A stretch of DNA of 64,000 bases from Hevea brasiliensis (taxonomy: Eukaryota; Streptophyta; Magnoliopsida; Malpighiales; Euphorbiaceae), in NCBI RefSeq assembly GCF_030052815.1, contig NC_079501.1:92342759-92406758 (forward strand), read 5' to 3'. The notes beneath the pieces were generated by a model. That model was given only the letters and a program-made list of their open reading frames with translations. It did no database searches and had not been told where the DNA came from. This document shows positions 1-12,232 of this stretch, piece by piece. A program made the position numbers and the translations under genes. Position 1 is the first letter of the stretch. Every line of letters begins with the position of its first letter.

Positions 1-507
1 TCTTCAAAGTTAAACATTATTCTCATGCTTTGAATCCCTTTTAACCTTTTCTTGTTAGCCTCATTATGAACCCTATAGCCCTATTACATCTCTAAAAAGA
101 CCTTTGATCTATTGATTGTACTTGCCAAATTAGTGGAGATAGGGATAGGAAGTTTGCTTATGGGATTGGGAATTTATTCATTCATTCATCAAATTTCATC
201 ATTTTATATAGAGGCACTTTGGCCATTAATTGTTCTAGAGTTCTTTTTAAGCATGACTTTCTCTTTTGATTGGTTGGTTTGAGAATTTTGAATGATTAAT
301 TAACTTGAGGCTAAGTGATGAAAGCTTAGGTAAGCATTTGCATCTTAAAGGATGGATATATGGATTGTTGGTATGGCTAAAGGTGAGTTAGATTACTCTA
401 GTAGGTAATTTTCATAACTCCATGGACAAGGCACCCCAAAATTACATTATATTTTAAGGTTTGCTTAAGGACAAGCAAAGATTTAAGTTTAGGGATATTT
501 GATATAT

Positions 508-841
508 ACATTTTATGTAGTCATTTAGGTTAAATTTTTTTAGTTAATTTCATTAGTTATTTAGTTAATTTTTTATAATTATCAATTTTTGGATTAATTT
601 ATAATTTTGCTTTTGTTTTATAGATAAAATGGTGTTCTTGAGGGACTAAAATGTAATTGTGCAAGTGAGAAGTAAATTCCAGGTCCAAAAGTGCCAAAAA
701 TGAAGCCTAAAAATTAAAGATTTTAAAGGCTACTAAAAGTTGCATAAGGAGTTGTATAGCCTATGCAGCTTATGTCTAGAAAATAAAAGAAATTCTTAAG
801 TTGTCAAAAGTTGCATAGCCTAATGCATGGGCTACGCACCA
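508..841 (+). repeat. Athila-like 3' LTR, first part
   Basis: The LTR begins TGATAT directly after a purine-rich tract. It includes the start of a tandem-repeat zone built on TGCATAG-like motifs (about 730-841). It is interrupted at 841 by the chromovirus, and the five bases 837-841 (CACCA) form the duplicated target. Confidence 0.65.
837..841. other. Target-site duplication, left copy (CACCA)
   Basis: It is identical to 12228-12232 immediately after the 3' LTR. This fixes the chromovirus boundaries to the base. Confidence 0.9.
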
Positions 842-3800
842 TGTAACATCCTCCTAGCACGTGTTTTGTACGTTTTGTTGCTTCGGTGACCTAATGTCAG
901 TCTACGCAAGTCAGAATGTCTGAAACTACACTTTGATGATAGTGAACAGAAATATAATAATGAAATAAATAAAAAGAAAATACAAGAAAAATTAAAGAGA
1001 GAAAATGAAACTAGGTTAAACGAGCCGGCACCGTAGCGATGGGTGACCGTACCGGGAAGTTATGGCAAAGGCAATTGCCGACCCCAAGATCGCGGGGAAC
1101 CCTCGGAATTAAATTTCGGGACATAATTAAAGGTTTATTAAAATGTAATTGACACTAGAAATATCAAAGAAAAATTAATAAATTAGTACAAAGAAAAACG
1201 AAAAATCAAGAAACAGACAAAAATTGGTGTTACCGAAAAATCGGGAATACAACCCAAAGAAGGGCATTTTGGTCATTTGATACCTAGAGTTGCCTTTTGA
1301 CCTCAATGTCCATTAAAAATAAATGATATTACACTTTGAAAATGTTATAAAAAAAATTTAATTGTGATACATTACATAAATAGTGAAAGAAATGAGGTAA
1401 ATGTGCAAATAATGAAACTTTAAATAATTAAACAATAAAACTAACCTAAGTGCTCCACTAACTCCTAATTTGGGACACATATGGGACTTTGGGATAGCAG
1501 ATCCCACTCATTTCATCTTCTTCTTCTTGCCGAAATGGAGCTCCCAACCAAAACCTCTATGGACGCACACATTGAAGCTTTCTCTCTCCATCATCAAGCC
1601 ATAATTTCTGCAATTGTTCTTCATTAAAGTTGATCTACACATCCTGGGAAACCTATAAGCAGAAAAAAGTTGAGAAAATTCTAAGGTTTTATCAAGGTCA
1701 AGTTGAGGTAAGTGTCCAAATCCTCTCCCTTGCTTTAGCAAACTTCATGTTTAGGTTGAGGTGAGTTGAATGGTGAAGAGAATGGAAGAATTTATTGAGT
1801 TATGGTATTGTTCAATTTTGGCAGCCATGAGAACCTATGTTGCTTGAGTTTTTCTTACCTCTAATGGATGGAAAATAATATTGATTTAGTCATTTTAAAG
1901 TTGTAGCAATTTAGTTTCCATGTATATGTAAATTGAGTACTTGAAATTAAGGGTTTGGAAAGCAATTTGTATACCGTAGTAAACTGCCACTTTTGGCAGC
2001 CTTTAAATTCATGAATTAGTGTTTGGTTTCATGAATTTTCTTGATGAATTATGGTGAAGATGAATTAAGGGCAATATATGTGAAGTAATGGTTAAGAGGT
2101 ATATGTTATAATCAAGTGTTTTCATGTATATATTATGTTGAATTTAACTTTGCAAATTAGGGTTATATAATGTACATGGAACACTTATATATTCTGCCCA
2201 AATGGACATGATTGAGATATGATGAATTGTATAGAAGTGTTATGAATGTATATTTGTAGTTTTTGGAGGAGGAGAAGTGTCATTTGGAAGTGTTCTTTGT
2301 GTGCAGATTTTGTGTTATGAAGGCAGTAGATAAATTGAACCATAAGTGACAATTGGTGACCCCAATTAGTATGAGGCCAATGGGATGTGAAAATAGACAC
2401 AAAATAGGCCAACTTTCATGCAGAAATGTTGCTAAAATTCTGTCTAAAAACTGACCTTAAAAATGACCTAATCCGGAATTGGTAAGTGTAAGCCCAAGTT
2501 TTTGATTATATGAACAGTAGTCACTAAAATGACCATAACTCACTCAAAATAGGTCCAAATGACCTGAAATTTTTACCATAGAAAGCTTAGACATAGAGCT
2601 ACAATTCTTATGAAGGCACCAAAGCTCAGAATGGCCAGAACCAAGCAAAATTACTTGCCCAAGTTTGGATACCAAAACTGCCAGAATTGAATTTAACCTA
2701 AAATTGACCAAATTTTGCACTAAAGATGCAATCTGTCCAGCTTTAGTAAATTGACCATCTCTTGGTCTATACAACATAGAATGACCTGAAATTTGCACCA
2801 AAAGTTCAATAAGACATAGAGCTACAATTTTGCTTCTTTAACCAGAAGCTAAAAACCAAGAGAAATAGGACTTTAAGCTAGACCAATCTAGCACACTAAA
2901 ACTAAAAATTTTGACATTTACATACAATGAAGCTTGAAGTAATTTGGCAATGAATTGCAACTTGTGAAAAGGGTAAATTGTACTATATTGGTAGCATATT
3001 GAATTAAAAATTGTGAAATGTTGATACTATAATCAACTTATACATGATATCTAAAAAGGTCAACATTTGCATTGACTTGTAAATTACATAATAGCTAGTA
3101 AACTCTAAAAATGAAGAATTAAACAATTAATTTGTAATGTGCCCTAGTTTGCCTAGTTGACTAGTTTGGATAGGTTGACATGCCAATAGGATTCTAACAG
3201 CTATTCTGTAAATGGCTTTATGCCATACTGTGTTTTTACAGCATATTATGCCGCACTGTGATTTTAATAGCCTACGGCTATACGGATTGTGTTATTATAC
3301 TTGGCTTATCGCTGGATTGACTATATGGCTTTTTAGCCACACTGTTTGCACACCGGGAGACACTTTGTGATCGATGGTGTGACGGCCCGAGGTACTAGGT
3401 ACCCAGTGCCAGTATATCCGTTTATCTAGTCCAAATGATCTTGTGTAATGACTATCAGTTGTATTTTGGCATTTTGTTATGTAATATGTATGTCATAAAA
3501 CTTTAAGGTTTGTAATAATTTGTACATATTAAACTCCTATAGAGAGTGTTTGAATGAATGTAAATTATGATGGATTGTATTTTGAAACCATAAAATTTTG
3601 AGATTGAAAAATTAGTTGGAAGATTGAGATTATCATATTGAACTATTTTTAATAGGTTTAGAAGGATAGTTTGTCCAAAATACAAACGGTACCTTGCGGG
3701 ATTTTTATTACTATTTTTGAAATACTGATTTTATTAAAATATGAAAATAGAACCAGTATGTTATGAATATCACATAAAGACTCTTAAATCAAATTGAGTT

Positions 3801-3891
3801 CAGAAAATGAGATAATCACATACTAGGTGCTCTGGCACGCCGTGTAGCATGCTTTGCTCGGCTACACTGTAGATGGGTAAGGGGTGTTACA
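842..3891 (+). repeat. 5' LTR of the chromovirus (3,050 bp)
   Basis: It begins TGTAACATCC and ends GGGGTGTTACA, next to the primer site. Compared with the 3' LTR it lacks about 365 bp at about 3430-3440, where the 3' copy has 11403-11772. It also has only one copy of a 68-bp segment that is duplicated in the 3' LTR. The missing 365 bp looks like LTR sequence, so a deletion in this copy is the simpler reading. Confidence 0.9.
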
Positions 3892-3896
3892 TTTAG

Positions 3897-3912
3897 TGGT
3901 ATCAGAGCATGG
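3897..3912 (+). other. Primer-binding site, initiator tRNA-Met type
   Basis: TGGTATCAGAGC begins five bases after the 5' LTR. It is complementary to the 3' end of plant initiator tRNA-Met, the usual primer of chromoviruses and copia elements. Confidence 0.9.
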
Positions 3913-4015
3913 TTTAGGCGTTTCTGGACCTAGATAGATTGCATATCATGCATTGCATTGTAAGTGTTAAGATGACTCTAATGCAGATCTTTTGATTTGT
4001 TATTTTGATCAGAAT

Positions 4016-7000
4016 ATGGACTCCACATCGCAGAGAGCGGTCGATGAGGAGGTGAAGAGTCATGCTCTATCTATGACTGAACCAGAAGATAGGAGGGAAC
4101 CTGCTCCACCAGTACCAGATGCAACAGCCACATTTCAGCAAATGACTGAGTTCTTTAGACAGATGGCAGGAGTTATGCCACCACCACTACCTCCACATCA
4201 AAAATCTCATATGGAGAAACTCAAGAAGTTCGGAGCAGTGGATTTTCTAGGCAAAAGGGAAGATGATTCTGTCACAGCTGAAAAATGGTTGGACATAACT
4301 AAAAGGGTTTTGAAACAACTTCACTGTACTCCATAGCAGAATTTGGAAGCTGTTGTATCACTACTACAAGATGATGCATACCAATGGTGGGATACAATGA
4401 CTAGTGAGGTGCCACCAGAACAAATAACTTGGGATTTCTTTCTCACTGAGTTCAGAAAGAAGTATGTGGGCAGTGTATACCTGAAAGAGAAGAGAAGGGA
4501 ATTTATTACCCTATGCCAGAGACAGCTAACAGTGACTGAATATGAAAAGAATTTGTCAGACTGAGCCACTATGGGCGGGAAATAGTCCCTAATGAGGCCG
4601 AGAGATGCAAGAGATTTGAGGAAGGACTCAATGATAATATTAAAGTAATGATTACAGCCTTGGGGATTATAGAGTTTGCCAAGTTAGTGGAAGCCGCACT
4701 GAAAGTTGAAAAAGTTAGAATAAATGAGCAGAATAAAAGGGACAGACAGCAGAAAAGAGGTCAGGTTTAGACCAGTACATCTTTTATCCCTAGTAAGAAA
4801 TTTAGAGGTTCGCCTACTCAGTGTTTCAGTAGAGCACCAAATTAGGATCAGTCACAGAGGCCCAAATCTCAGTTTGCACCGAAGAGAGGCCAGTCCACCC
4901 CTTCAGTGGCTAGCTCTCTAGGGACAGGATTCAGGGAACTAGCCCCAACAGTATCTGTTGCTTGCCCATATTGTCAAAAATGGCATAAGGGGGAATATTA
5001 GAGGATGATAGGTGCTTGTTTACGTTGTGGATCTACAGACCACCTATTCTGAGATTGCCCGCGTAGAACTGCTACATCTACTCCGGTATCAATTGTTAGG
5101 CCTGCCCTTCTAGCTCCAAGGGGTAGAAAGCCAGGTAAGGCTGAGGCAGCCGGTACTTCATAGAAATCTGTATCAGAGTCTGTGGAGAGAGCAGAGGGTA
5201 GAATACCAGCCAAAGCTTATGCTATAAGGGCACAGGAGGAGCAGGATGCTCCACATGTCATTAAGGGTACGTTCCTCCTCTATAATACTTTTGTGCATGT
5301 ATTAGTGGATCCTAGATCTACTCATTCAAATATTTGTATCAAGCTGCCCGTAGAAAAGGGAATACCAGTAGAGGAAAGTGATCAAGACATCCTGGTCACA
5401 AATCCGCTAGGCCACAGTGTAGTAGTAAACAAGGTATATAAGGGCTGTTCATTGAAGATTCAAAGGAAAAAGTTCTAGGCAGTCTTAATCAAACTGCCTT
5501 TCCATGAGTTTGACGTGATTTTGGGAATGGACTGATTATCCCATCATCAGGCAATGGTAGATTGAAAATTGAAGAGAATTTCTCTGAAAACTGCTGAGAA
5601 TAAAGAAATAACAGTTGTGGGTGAAAGGACAGATTTCTTGTCCAATGTCATCTCAGCTACAGTTGCAAGGAGATTGATGAGAAAAGGGTGTGAAGCCTAT
5701 CTGGCACACGTGATTGACACTAAGTAGGGTAAACTTGACTTATCTGACATACCCACAGTAAGGGATTTCTCTAAGGTATTTCCTGAGGAATTGCCTAGTT
5801 TGCCACCAGAAAGAGAAGTTGAATTTGCTATTGAGATTATGCCGGGTACAGCTCCGATTTCAATTGCTCCATATAGGATGGCACATGCTGAATTGAAAGA
5901 GTTAAAAATCCAGCTGCAAGAATCACTAGACAAGGGGTTCATATGGCCCAGTGTGTCACCGTGGGGAGTTCCAGTACTGTTTGTAAAGAAGAAAGATGGG
6001 ACACTGAGGTTATGTATTGACTACCGACAGTTAAACAAAGTAACAGTGAAGAACAAGTATCTGTTGCCTAGAATTGATGATCTGTTTGATCAGTTGAAGG
6101 GAGCCAGTGTGTTTTCTAAGATTGATCTCAGATAAGGGTATCATCAGTTAAGGGTTAAGGATGCAGATGTGCCTAAGACTGCATTCAGAACCCGGTATGG
6201 GCATTATGAATTCCTGGTGATGCCATTTGGGTTAACAAATGCTCCAGCAGCATTCATGGACCTTATTAACCGTATCTTCCATCCCTACTTAGATCGGTTC
6301 ATAGTGGTCTTCATTGATGATATCCTGGTGTATTCCAAGGACAAAGAAAAACATGATGAGCATTTGAGAATTGTTCTGCAGACTCTAAAAGAGAAGAAAC
6401 TGTATGCTAAATTTTCCAAATGTGAGTTCTGGTTGAATGAGATTACATTCCTTAGACATGTAGTATCAGCTGAAAGGATTAGAGTGGATCCCAAGAAGAT
6501 TGAAGCAGTGATGGAATGGAAGCCTCCCAGAAATATAACTGAGATCAGAAGTTTCTTGGGGTTAGCTGGATATTATAGAAGATTTGTAAAGGGATTTTCC
6601 CTGATAGCTGCTCCAATGACCAAATTATTACACAAGAATATGAAATTTAATTGGAATGACAAGTGTCAAGCCAGTTTTGAAAGGTTGAAGGCTATGTTGA
6701 CAGAGGCACCAGTGTTAACACAGCCAATGTCTGGAAAAGACTTCGTAGTTTACAGTGATGGCTCACATAATGGGTTAGGGTGTGTACTCATGCAAGAAGG
6801 GAAAGTGGTCGCATATGCTTCCAGGCAGTTAAGGCCACATGAAAAGAATTACCCTACTCATGATTTGGAGTTAGCAGCAATTATCTTCGCATTGAAGATA
6901 TGGAGGCATTACTTGTATGGAGAAAGATGCTACATATACACAGACCATAAGAGTCTGAAGTATCTGCCAACCCAGAAGGAACTTAATTTAAGACAGAGGC

Positions 7001-8695
7001 GATGGATTGAATTCCTGAAAGATTATGATTGTGTGATTGACTACCACCCTGGGAAGGCAAATGTAGTCGCTAATGCCTTAAGCAGAAAATCTATTATAGC
7101 ATTAAGATCTCTGAATGCCCAACTATCCTTAACTCATGACGGAGTTATTTTGGCTGAGTTGCAAGTGAAGCCGAATCTGTTACAACAGATACAGGATGGG
7201 CAGAAGACAGATGAGAAATTAATGGCTGTTATGGGCAAAATCACTGAGAGAAAGGAAACTGAATATGAAGTGAAAGAAAATGGGTGCCTGTACTATAAAG
7301 AAAGAGTGTGTGTACCAGATGATAAAGAGTTGAAAACCATTATTCTGAGGAAGCACATAACAGTGTGTATGCTATGCACCCAGGAAGCACAAAAATGTAC
7401 CATGACTTGAAACTTCGATACTGGTGGCCGAATATGAAGAAGGACATAGCTAACTATGTAACTAAATGCTTGACATGTCAGCAAGTCAAAGCAAAACACC
7501 AAGTTCCATCAGGTTTGTTACAGCCTATAAACATATATGAATGGAAATGGGACCGAGTCACTATGGACTTTGTCAGTGGTCTACCTCTCACTCAGAAGAA
7601 GCATGATGCAGTATGGGTGATTGTGGATAGGTTGACCAAATCAGCACATTTTCTGCCAGTCAGAACTGACTACCCACTGGAAATACTAGCAGAATTGTAC
7701 ATCAGTGAGATAGTTAGACTACATGGAATTCCACTTTCCATTATATCTGATTGAGACCCAAGGTTTACATCTAGATTTTGAAAGAAATTACAAGAATCCT
7801 TGGGCACACAACTCCATTTTAGTACGGCTTTTCATCCTCAGACGGATGGACAGTCAGAAAGAATAATCCAGATAAATTTTGAAACTCGTTGAATTATTGC
7901 AAATAATAAATTGAACTGATAATAACAATAATAACCAAACATATGTGATAGGTCCTCGAGGATATGCTGAGGAGTTATGTTACTGAGTTTGAGGAAAGTT
8001 GGGACAGATACCTTCCATTGGCAGAATTTGCATACAACTATAGCTATCAAGCTAGCATACAAATGGCACCCTATGAAGCACTATATGGGAGAAAATGTAG
8101 AACACCTGTATGTTGGACTAAATTGGGTGAAGATAAGCTAGTGGGACCAGACCTGGAAAAATAAAAAGAGGAAAAGGTGAAACTGATAAAGGCCAATTTG
8201 AAAGTTGCCTCGGATCAACAAAAATCTTATGCTGACTTGAAAAGAAAGGACATTGAGTATGAAGTTAGCGAGAAGGTATTTCTCAAAGTATTGCTATGGA
8301 AGAAAGTGTTGAGATTCGGGAAAAAGGGAAAATTAAGCTCTAGGTTCATTAGCCCATATGAAGTTATTGAACGTGTGGGACCAATAGCCCACAGATTAGC
8401 CTTACCACCTAAGCTGGACAAGATACATAATGTGTTCCATATCTCGATGCTCAGAAGATACAAATCAGATCCTTCACATGTCATCTCAGCAGAAGAAATT
8501 GTTGTATAACCTAACCTGCCATATAAAGAAGAACCAATTAAAATCTTGGCACGAGAGGTAAAAGAGCTTAGAAACAAGACAATTCCACTAGTGAAAATCC
8601 TATGGAGGCACCACAATATGGAAGAGGCAACATGGGAGAGCGAGGAGACAATGAGGCAACAGTTCCCTCAGCTCTTCACATCAGGTAAATTTTGA
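4016..8695 (+). pseudogene. Broken gag-pol polyprotein with chromodomain
   Basis: Translation from the ATG at 4016 gives Gag. A one-base loss at about 4561 shifts the frame, so gag and pol were once a single frame. Readable blocks follow in order. The CCHC zinc knuckle (about 5021-5063) is interrupted by a TGA. In the protease the usual D-S-G centre reads D-P-R (5308-5316). Reverse transcriptase (about 5850-6420) keeps FIDD near 6313. RNase H spans about 6740-7110 with a TDHKSL motif. Integrase (about 7345-8160) has its zinc finger and D-D-E centre, with E in QSERIIQ. The chromodomain (about 8530-8692) ends at the TGA at 8693. In-frame stops include 4334, 4768, 5050, 5161, 5476, 5533, 6133, 7752, 7779, 8162 and 8507. 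A second one-base loss lies at about 7349, and a 76-bp insertion breaks integrase at 7875-7950. Confidence 0.9.
7875..7950. other. 76-bp AT-rich insertion in the integrase region
   Basis: The integrase reading breaks just after QSERIIQ and resumes at the LEDMLRSYV-like block near 7955. The intervening AT-rich DNA has no place in the family. GATA stands at both edges (7871-7874 and 7947-7950), so a small insertion with a 4-bp duplication, or filler DNA from break repair, are both possible. Confidence 0.6.
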
Positions 8696-8710
8696 GGATG
8701 AAATTTTTAT

Positions 8711-8725
8711 TTAGAGGGGAAGAGT
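8711..8725 (+). other. Polypurine tract of the chromovirus
   Basis: A purine-rich run (AGAGGGGAAGAG) lies directly before the 3' LTR, in the place where plus-strand DNA synthesis is primed. Confidence 0.8.
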
Positions 8726-11700
8726 TGTAACATCCTCCTTGTACGTGTTCTGTATGTTCTGTTGCTCCGGTGACCTAATGTCAGTCCGGGTAAGTCAGGA
8801 TATCTGGAACTATACTTCGGTGATAGTGAATAGACATATAATGATGAAATAAATAAAAAAAAATACAAGAAAAATTAAAGAAAAATGAAAGAGAGAAAAT
8901 GAAACTAGGTTAAACGAGTTGGCACCGTAGCGATGGGTGACCGCACCGGGAAGTTACAGCAAAGGCAATTGCCAACCCCAGGATCGCGGGAAACCCTCGG
9001 AATTAAATTTTAGGACATAATTAAAGGTTTATTGAAATGTAATTGACATTAGAAATATCAAAGAAAAATTAATAAATTAGTACAAAGAAAAACGAAAAAT
9101 CGAGAAATAGACAAAAATCGGTGTTACCGAAAAATAGGGAATACAACCCGAAAAGAAAAATGAAAAATCGAGAAATAGACAAAAATCGGTGTTACTAAAA
9201 AATTGGGAATACAACCCAAAGAAGGGCATTTTGGTCATTTGATACTTGGAGTTGCCTTTTGACCTCAATGTCCATTAAAAATAAATGATATTACACTTTG
9301 AAAATGTCATAAAAAATTTAATTGTGATACATTATATAAATAGTGAAAGAAATGAGGTAAATGTGCAAATAATGAAACTTTAAATAATTAAACAATAAAA
9401 CTAACCTAAGTGCTCCACTAACTCCTAATTTGGGACACATATGGGACTTTGGGACAGCAGATCCCACTCATTTCATCTTCTTCTTCTACAATCTTCTTCT
9501 TGCCGAAATGGAGCTCTCAACCAAAACCTCCATGGACGCACACTTTGAAGCTTTCTCTTTCCATCATCAAGCCATAATTTCTGCAATTGTTCTTCATTAA
9601 AGTTGATCTACACATCCTGGGAAATCTATAGGCAGAAAAAAGTAGAGAAAATTCCAAGGTTTTATCAAGGTCAAGTTGACGTAAGTGTCCAAATCCTCTC
9701 CCTTGCTTTAGTAAACTTCATGTTTAGGTTGAGGTGAGTTGAATGGTGAAGAGAATGGAAGAATTTATTGAGTTATGGTATTGTTCAATTTTGGCAGCCA
9801 TGAGAACCTATGTTGCTTGAGTTTTTCTTACCTCTAATGGATGGAAAATAATATTGATTTAGTCATTTTAAAGTTGTAGTAATTTAGTTTCTATGTATAT
9901 GTACATTGAGTACTTGAAATTAAGGGTTTGGAAAGCAATTTGTATGCCGTAGTAAACTGCCACTTTTTGTAGCCTTTAAATTCATGAATTAGTGTTTGGT
10001 TTCATGAATTTTCTTGATCAATTATGGTGAAGATGAATTAAGGGTAGTGTATGTGAAGTAATGGTTAGGAGGTATATGTTATAATCAAGTGTTTTCATGT
10101 ATATATTATCTTGAATTTAACTTTGCAAATTAGGGTTGTATAATATACATGGAACACTTATATATTCTGCCCAAATGGATATGATTGAGATATGATGAAT
10201 GGTATAGAAGTGTTATGAATGTATATTTGTAGTTTTGGGAGGAGGAGAAGTGTCATTTGGAAGTGTTCTTTGTGTGCAGATTTTGTGTTATGAAGGCAGT
10301 AGGTAAATTAAACCATAAGTGACAATTGGTGACCCCAATTGATATGAGGCCAATGGGATGTGAAAATAGACACAAAATAGGCCAACTTTAATGTAAAAAT
10401 ATTGCCAAAATTCTGCTTACAAACTAACCTTAAAAATAACCTAATCCGGAATTGCTAAGTGCAAGCCCAGATTTTTGACTATATGAACAATAGTCACTAA
10501 GATGACCACAACTCACTCAAAATAGGTCCAAATGACCTGAAATTTTTACCATGGAAAGCTTAGATATAGAGCTACAATTCTTATGAAGGCACCAAAGCCC
10601 AGAAATGGCCAGAACCAAGTCAAATTGCTTGCCCAAGTTTGAGTATCAAAACTGCCAGAACTGAATTTAACCTAAAATTGACCAAATTTTGCACTAAAGA
10701 TGCAATCTGTCTAGCTTTAGTAAATTGACCATATCTTGGTCTATACAACTCAGAATGACCTGAAATTTGTGTCAAAAGTTCAATAAGACATAGTGCTACA
10801 ATTTTGCTTCTTTAACCAAAAGCTAAAAATAAGAGAAATAGAACTTTAAGCTAGACTAATCTAGAACACTAAAACTGAAAATTTGACATTTACATACAAT
10901 GAAGCTTGAAGTAATTTGGCAATGAATGCCAACTTGTGAAAAAGGTAAATTGCACTATATTGGCAGCATATTGAATTAAAAATTGTGACATGTTGATACT
11001 AAAATCAACTTATACATGATATCTAAAAAGGTCAACATTTGCATTGACTTGTAAATTACATAATAGCTAATAAACTCTAAAAATGAAGAATTAAACAATT
11101 AATTTGTAATGTGCCCTAGTTTGCCTAGTTGACTAGTTTGGATAGGTTGGCATGCCAATAGAATTTTGACAGCTGTTCTGTAATTGGCTTTATGCCATAC
11201 TGTGTTTTTACGGCATATTATGTCATACTGTGATTTTAATAGCCTACGGCTAAATGGATTGTGTTATTATACTTGGCTTATCGCCGGATTGACTATATGG
11301 CTTTTTAGCCACACTGTTTGTACACCGAGAGACACTTTGTGACTGATAGTGTGACGGCCTGAGGTACTAGGTACCTAGTGCCAGTATATCCATTTATCTA
11401 GTCTGGTCAGTGTATAGGCTACGCGGGCAGTTAATTTAAGCATTATTAAATTCAAATAGCCAAATTCAGTTTATTGACATACAATACCACAAAAAATTAG
11501 CAAAAATGAAAGATTAGCAAATAAAAGTAGAATCAACAACTGCAAAGAATATCGATGTCATAAATTCATAAACAATTCATTTATTTTATTTTAGTGTATA
11601 TTTCTTTATATTTGACATCACTAAGCAGAATTGCTTAGCGCGTTGCTTTTGCTATGCGTAGGTATTGGAGACACAGCTGGGGAGCCCAGCAGACCTACGA

Positions 11701-12227
11701 CCGGGTGAAACATCAGATATGCATAGGAGTCCAGAGTCATCTGCACTACACTGCATACATGGTAGGACTTAGGATCTTATGTAATGACTATCAGTTGTAT
11801 TTTGACATTTTGTTATGTAATATGTATATCATAAAACTTTAAAGTTTGTAATAATTTGTACATATTAAACTCCTATGGAGAGTGTTTGAATGAATGTAAA
11901 TTATGATGAATTGTATTTTGAAACCATGAAATTTTGAAATTGAAAAATTAGTTGGAAGATTGAGATTATCATATTGAACTGTTTTAACAGGTTTAGAAGG
12001 ACAGTTTGTCCAAAATATAGACGGTACCTTGTCGGATTTTTATTACTATTTTTGAAACACTGATTTTATTAAAATATGAAAATAGAACCAGTATGTTATG
12101 AATATCACATAAAGACTTCTTAAATCAAATTGAGTTCAGAAAATGAGATAATCACATACTAGGTGCCCCGGCACGCCGTGTAGCATGCCTTGCTTGGCTA
12201 CATTATAGACGGGTAAGGGGTGTTACA
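8726..12227 (+). repeat. 3' LTR of the chromovirus (3,502 bp)
   Basis: It begins TGTAACATCC after a purine tract and ends GGGGTGTTACA before CACCA. It includes a 68-bp direct tandem duplication (about 9086-9220), a short duplication in a CTT-rich run near 9480-9500, and about 365 bp (11403-11772) absent from the 5' LTR. Many differences from the 5' LTR are C/T and G/A transitions. Confidence 0.9.
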
Positions 12228-12232
12228 CACCA
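12228..12232. other. Target-site duplication, right copy (CACCA)
   Basis: It matches 837-841 on the other side of the chromovirus. Confidence 0.9.

Larger units (their letters stand above)
842..12227 (+). mobile_element. Tekay/Del-type Ty3/gypsy chromovirus, complete but dead
   Basis: The complete element is bounded by TGTAACA and TGTTACA ends and flanked by CACCA at 837-841 and 12228-12232. Its order is LTR, tRNA-Met primer site, gag, protease, reverse transcriptase, RNase H, integrase, chromodomain, purine tract, LTR. A C-terminal chromodomain after integrase, together with very long LTRs, is characteristic of the Tekay/Del clade of chromoviruses. The gag-pol frame carries many stops and at least two frameshifts, so the element cannot act by itself. 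It sits inside the LTR of an Athila-like element and is therefore younger than that element. Confidence 0.9.

Noticed and set aside
8227..8616. A 129-residue minus-strand frame
   Set aside because: It is antisense to the integrase end and chromodomain of the chromovirus, so it is a shadow.
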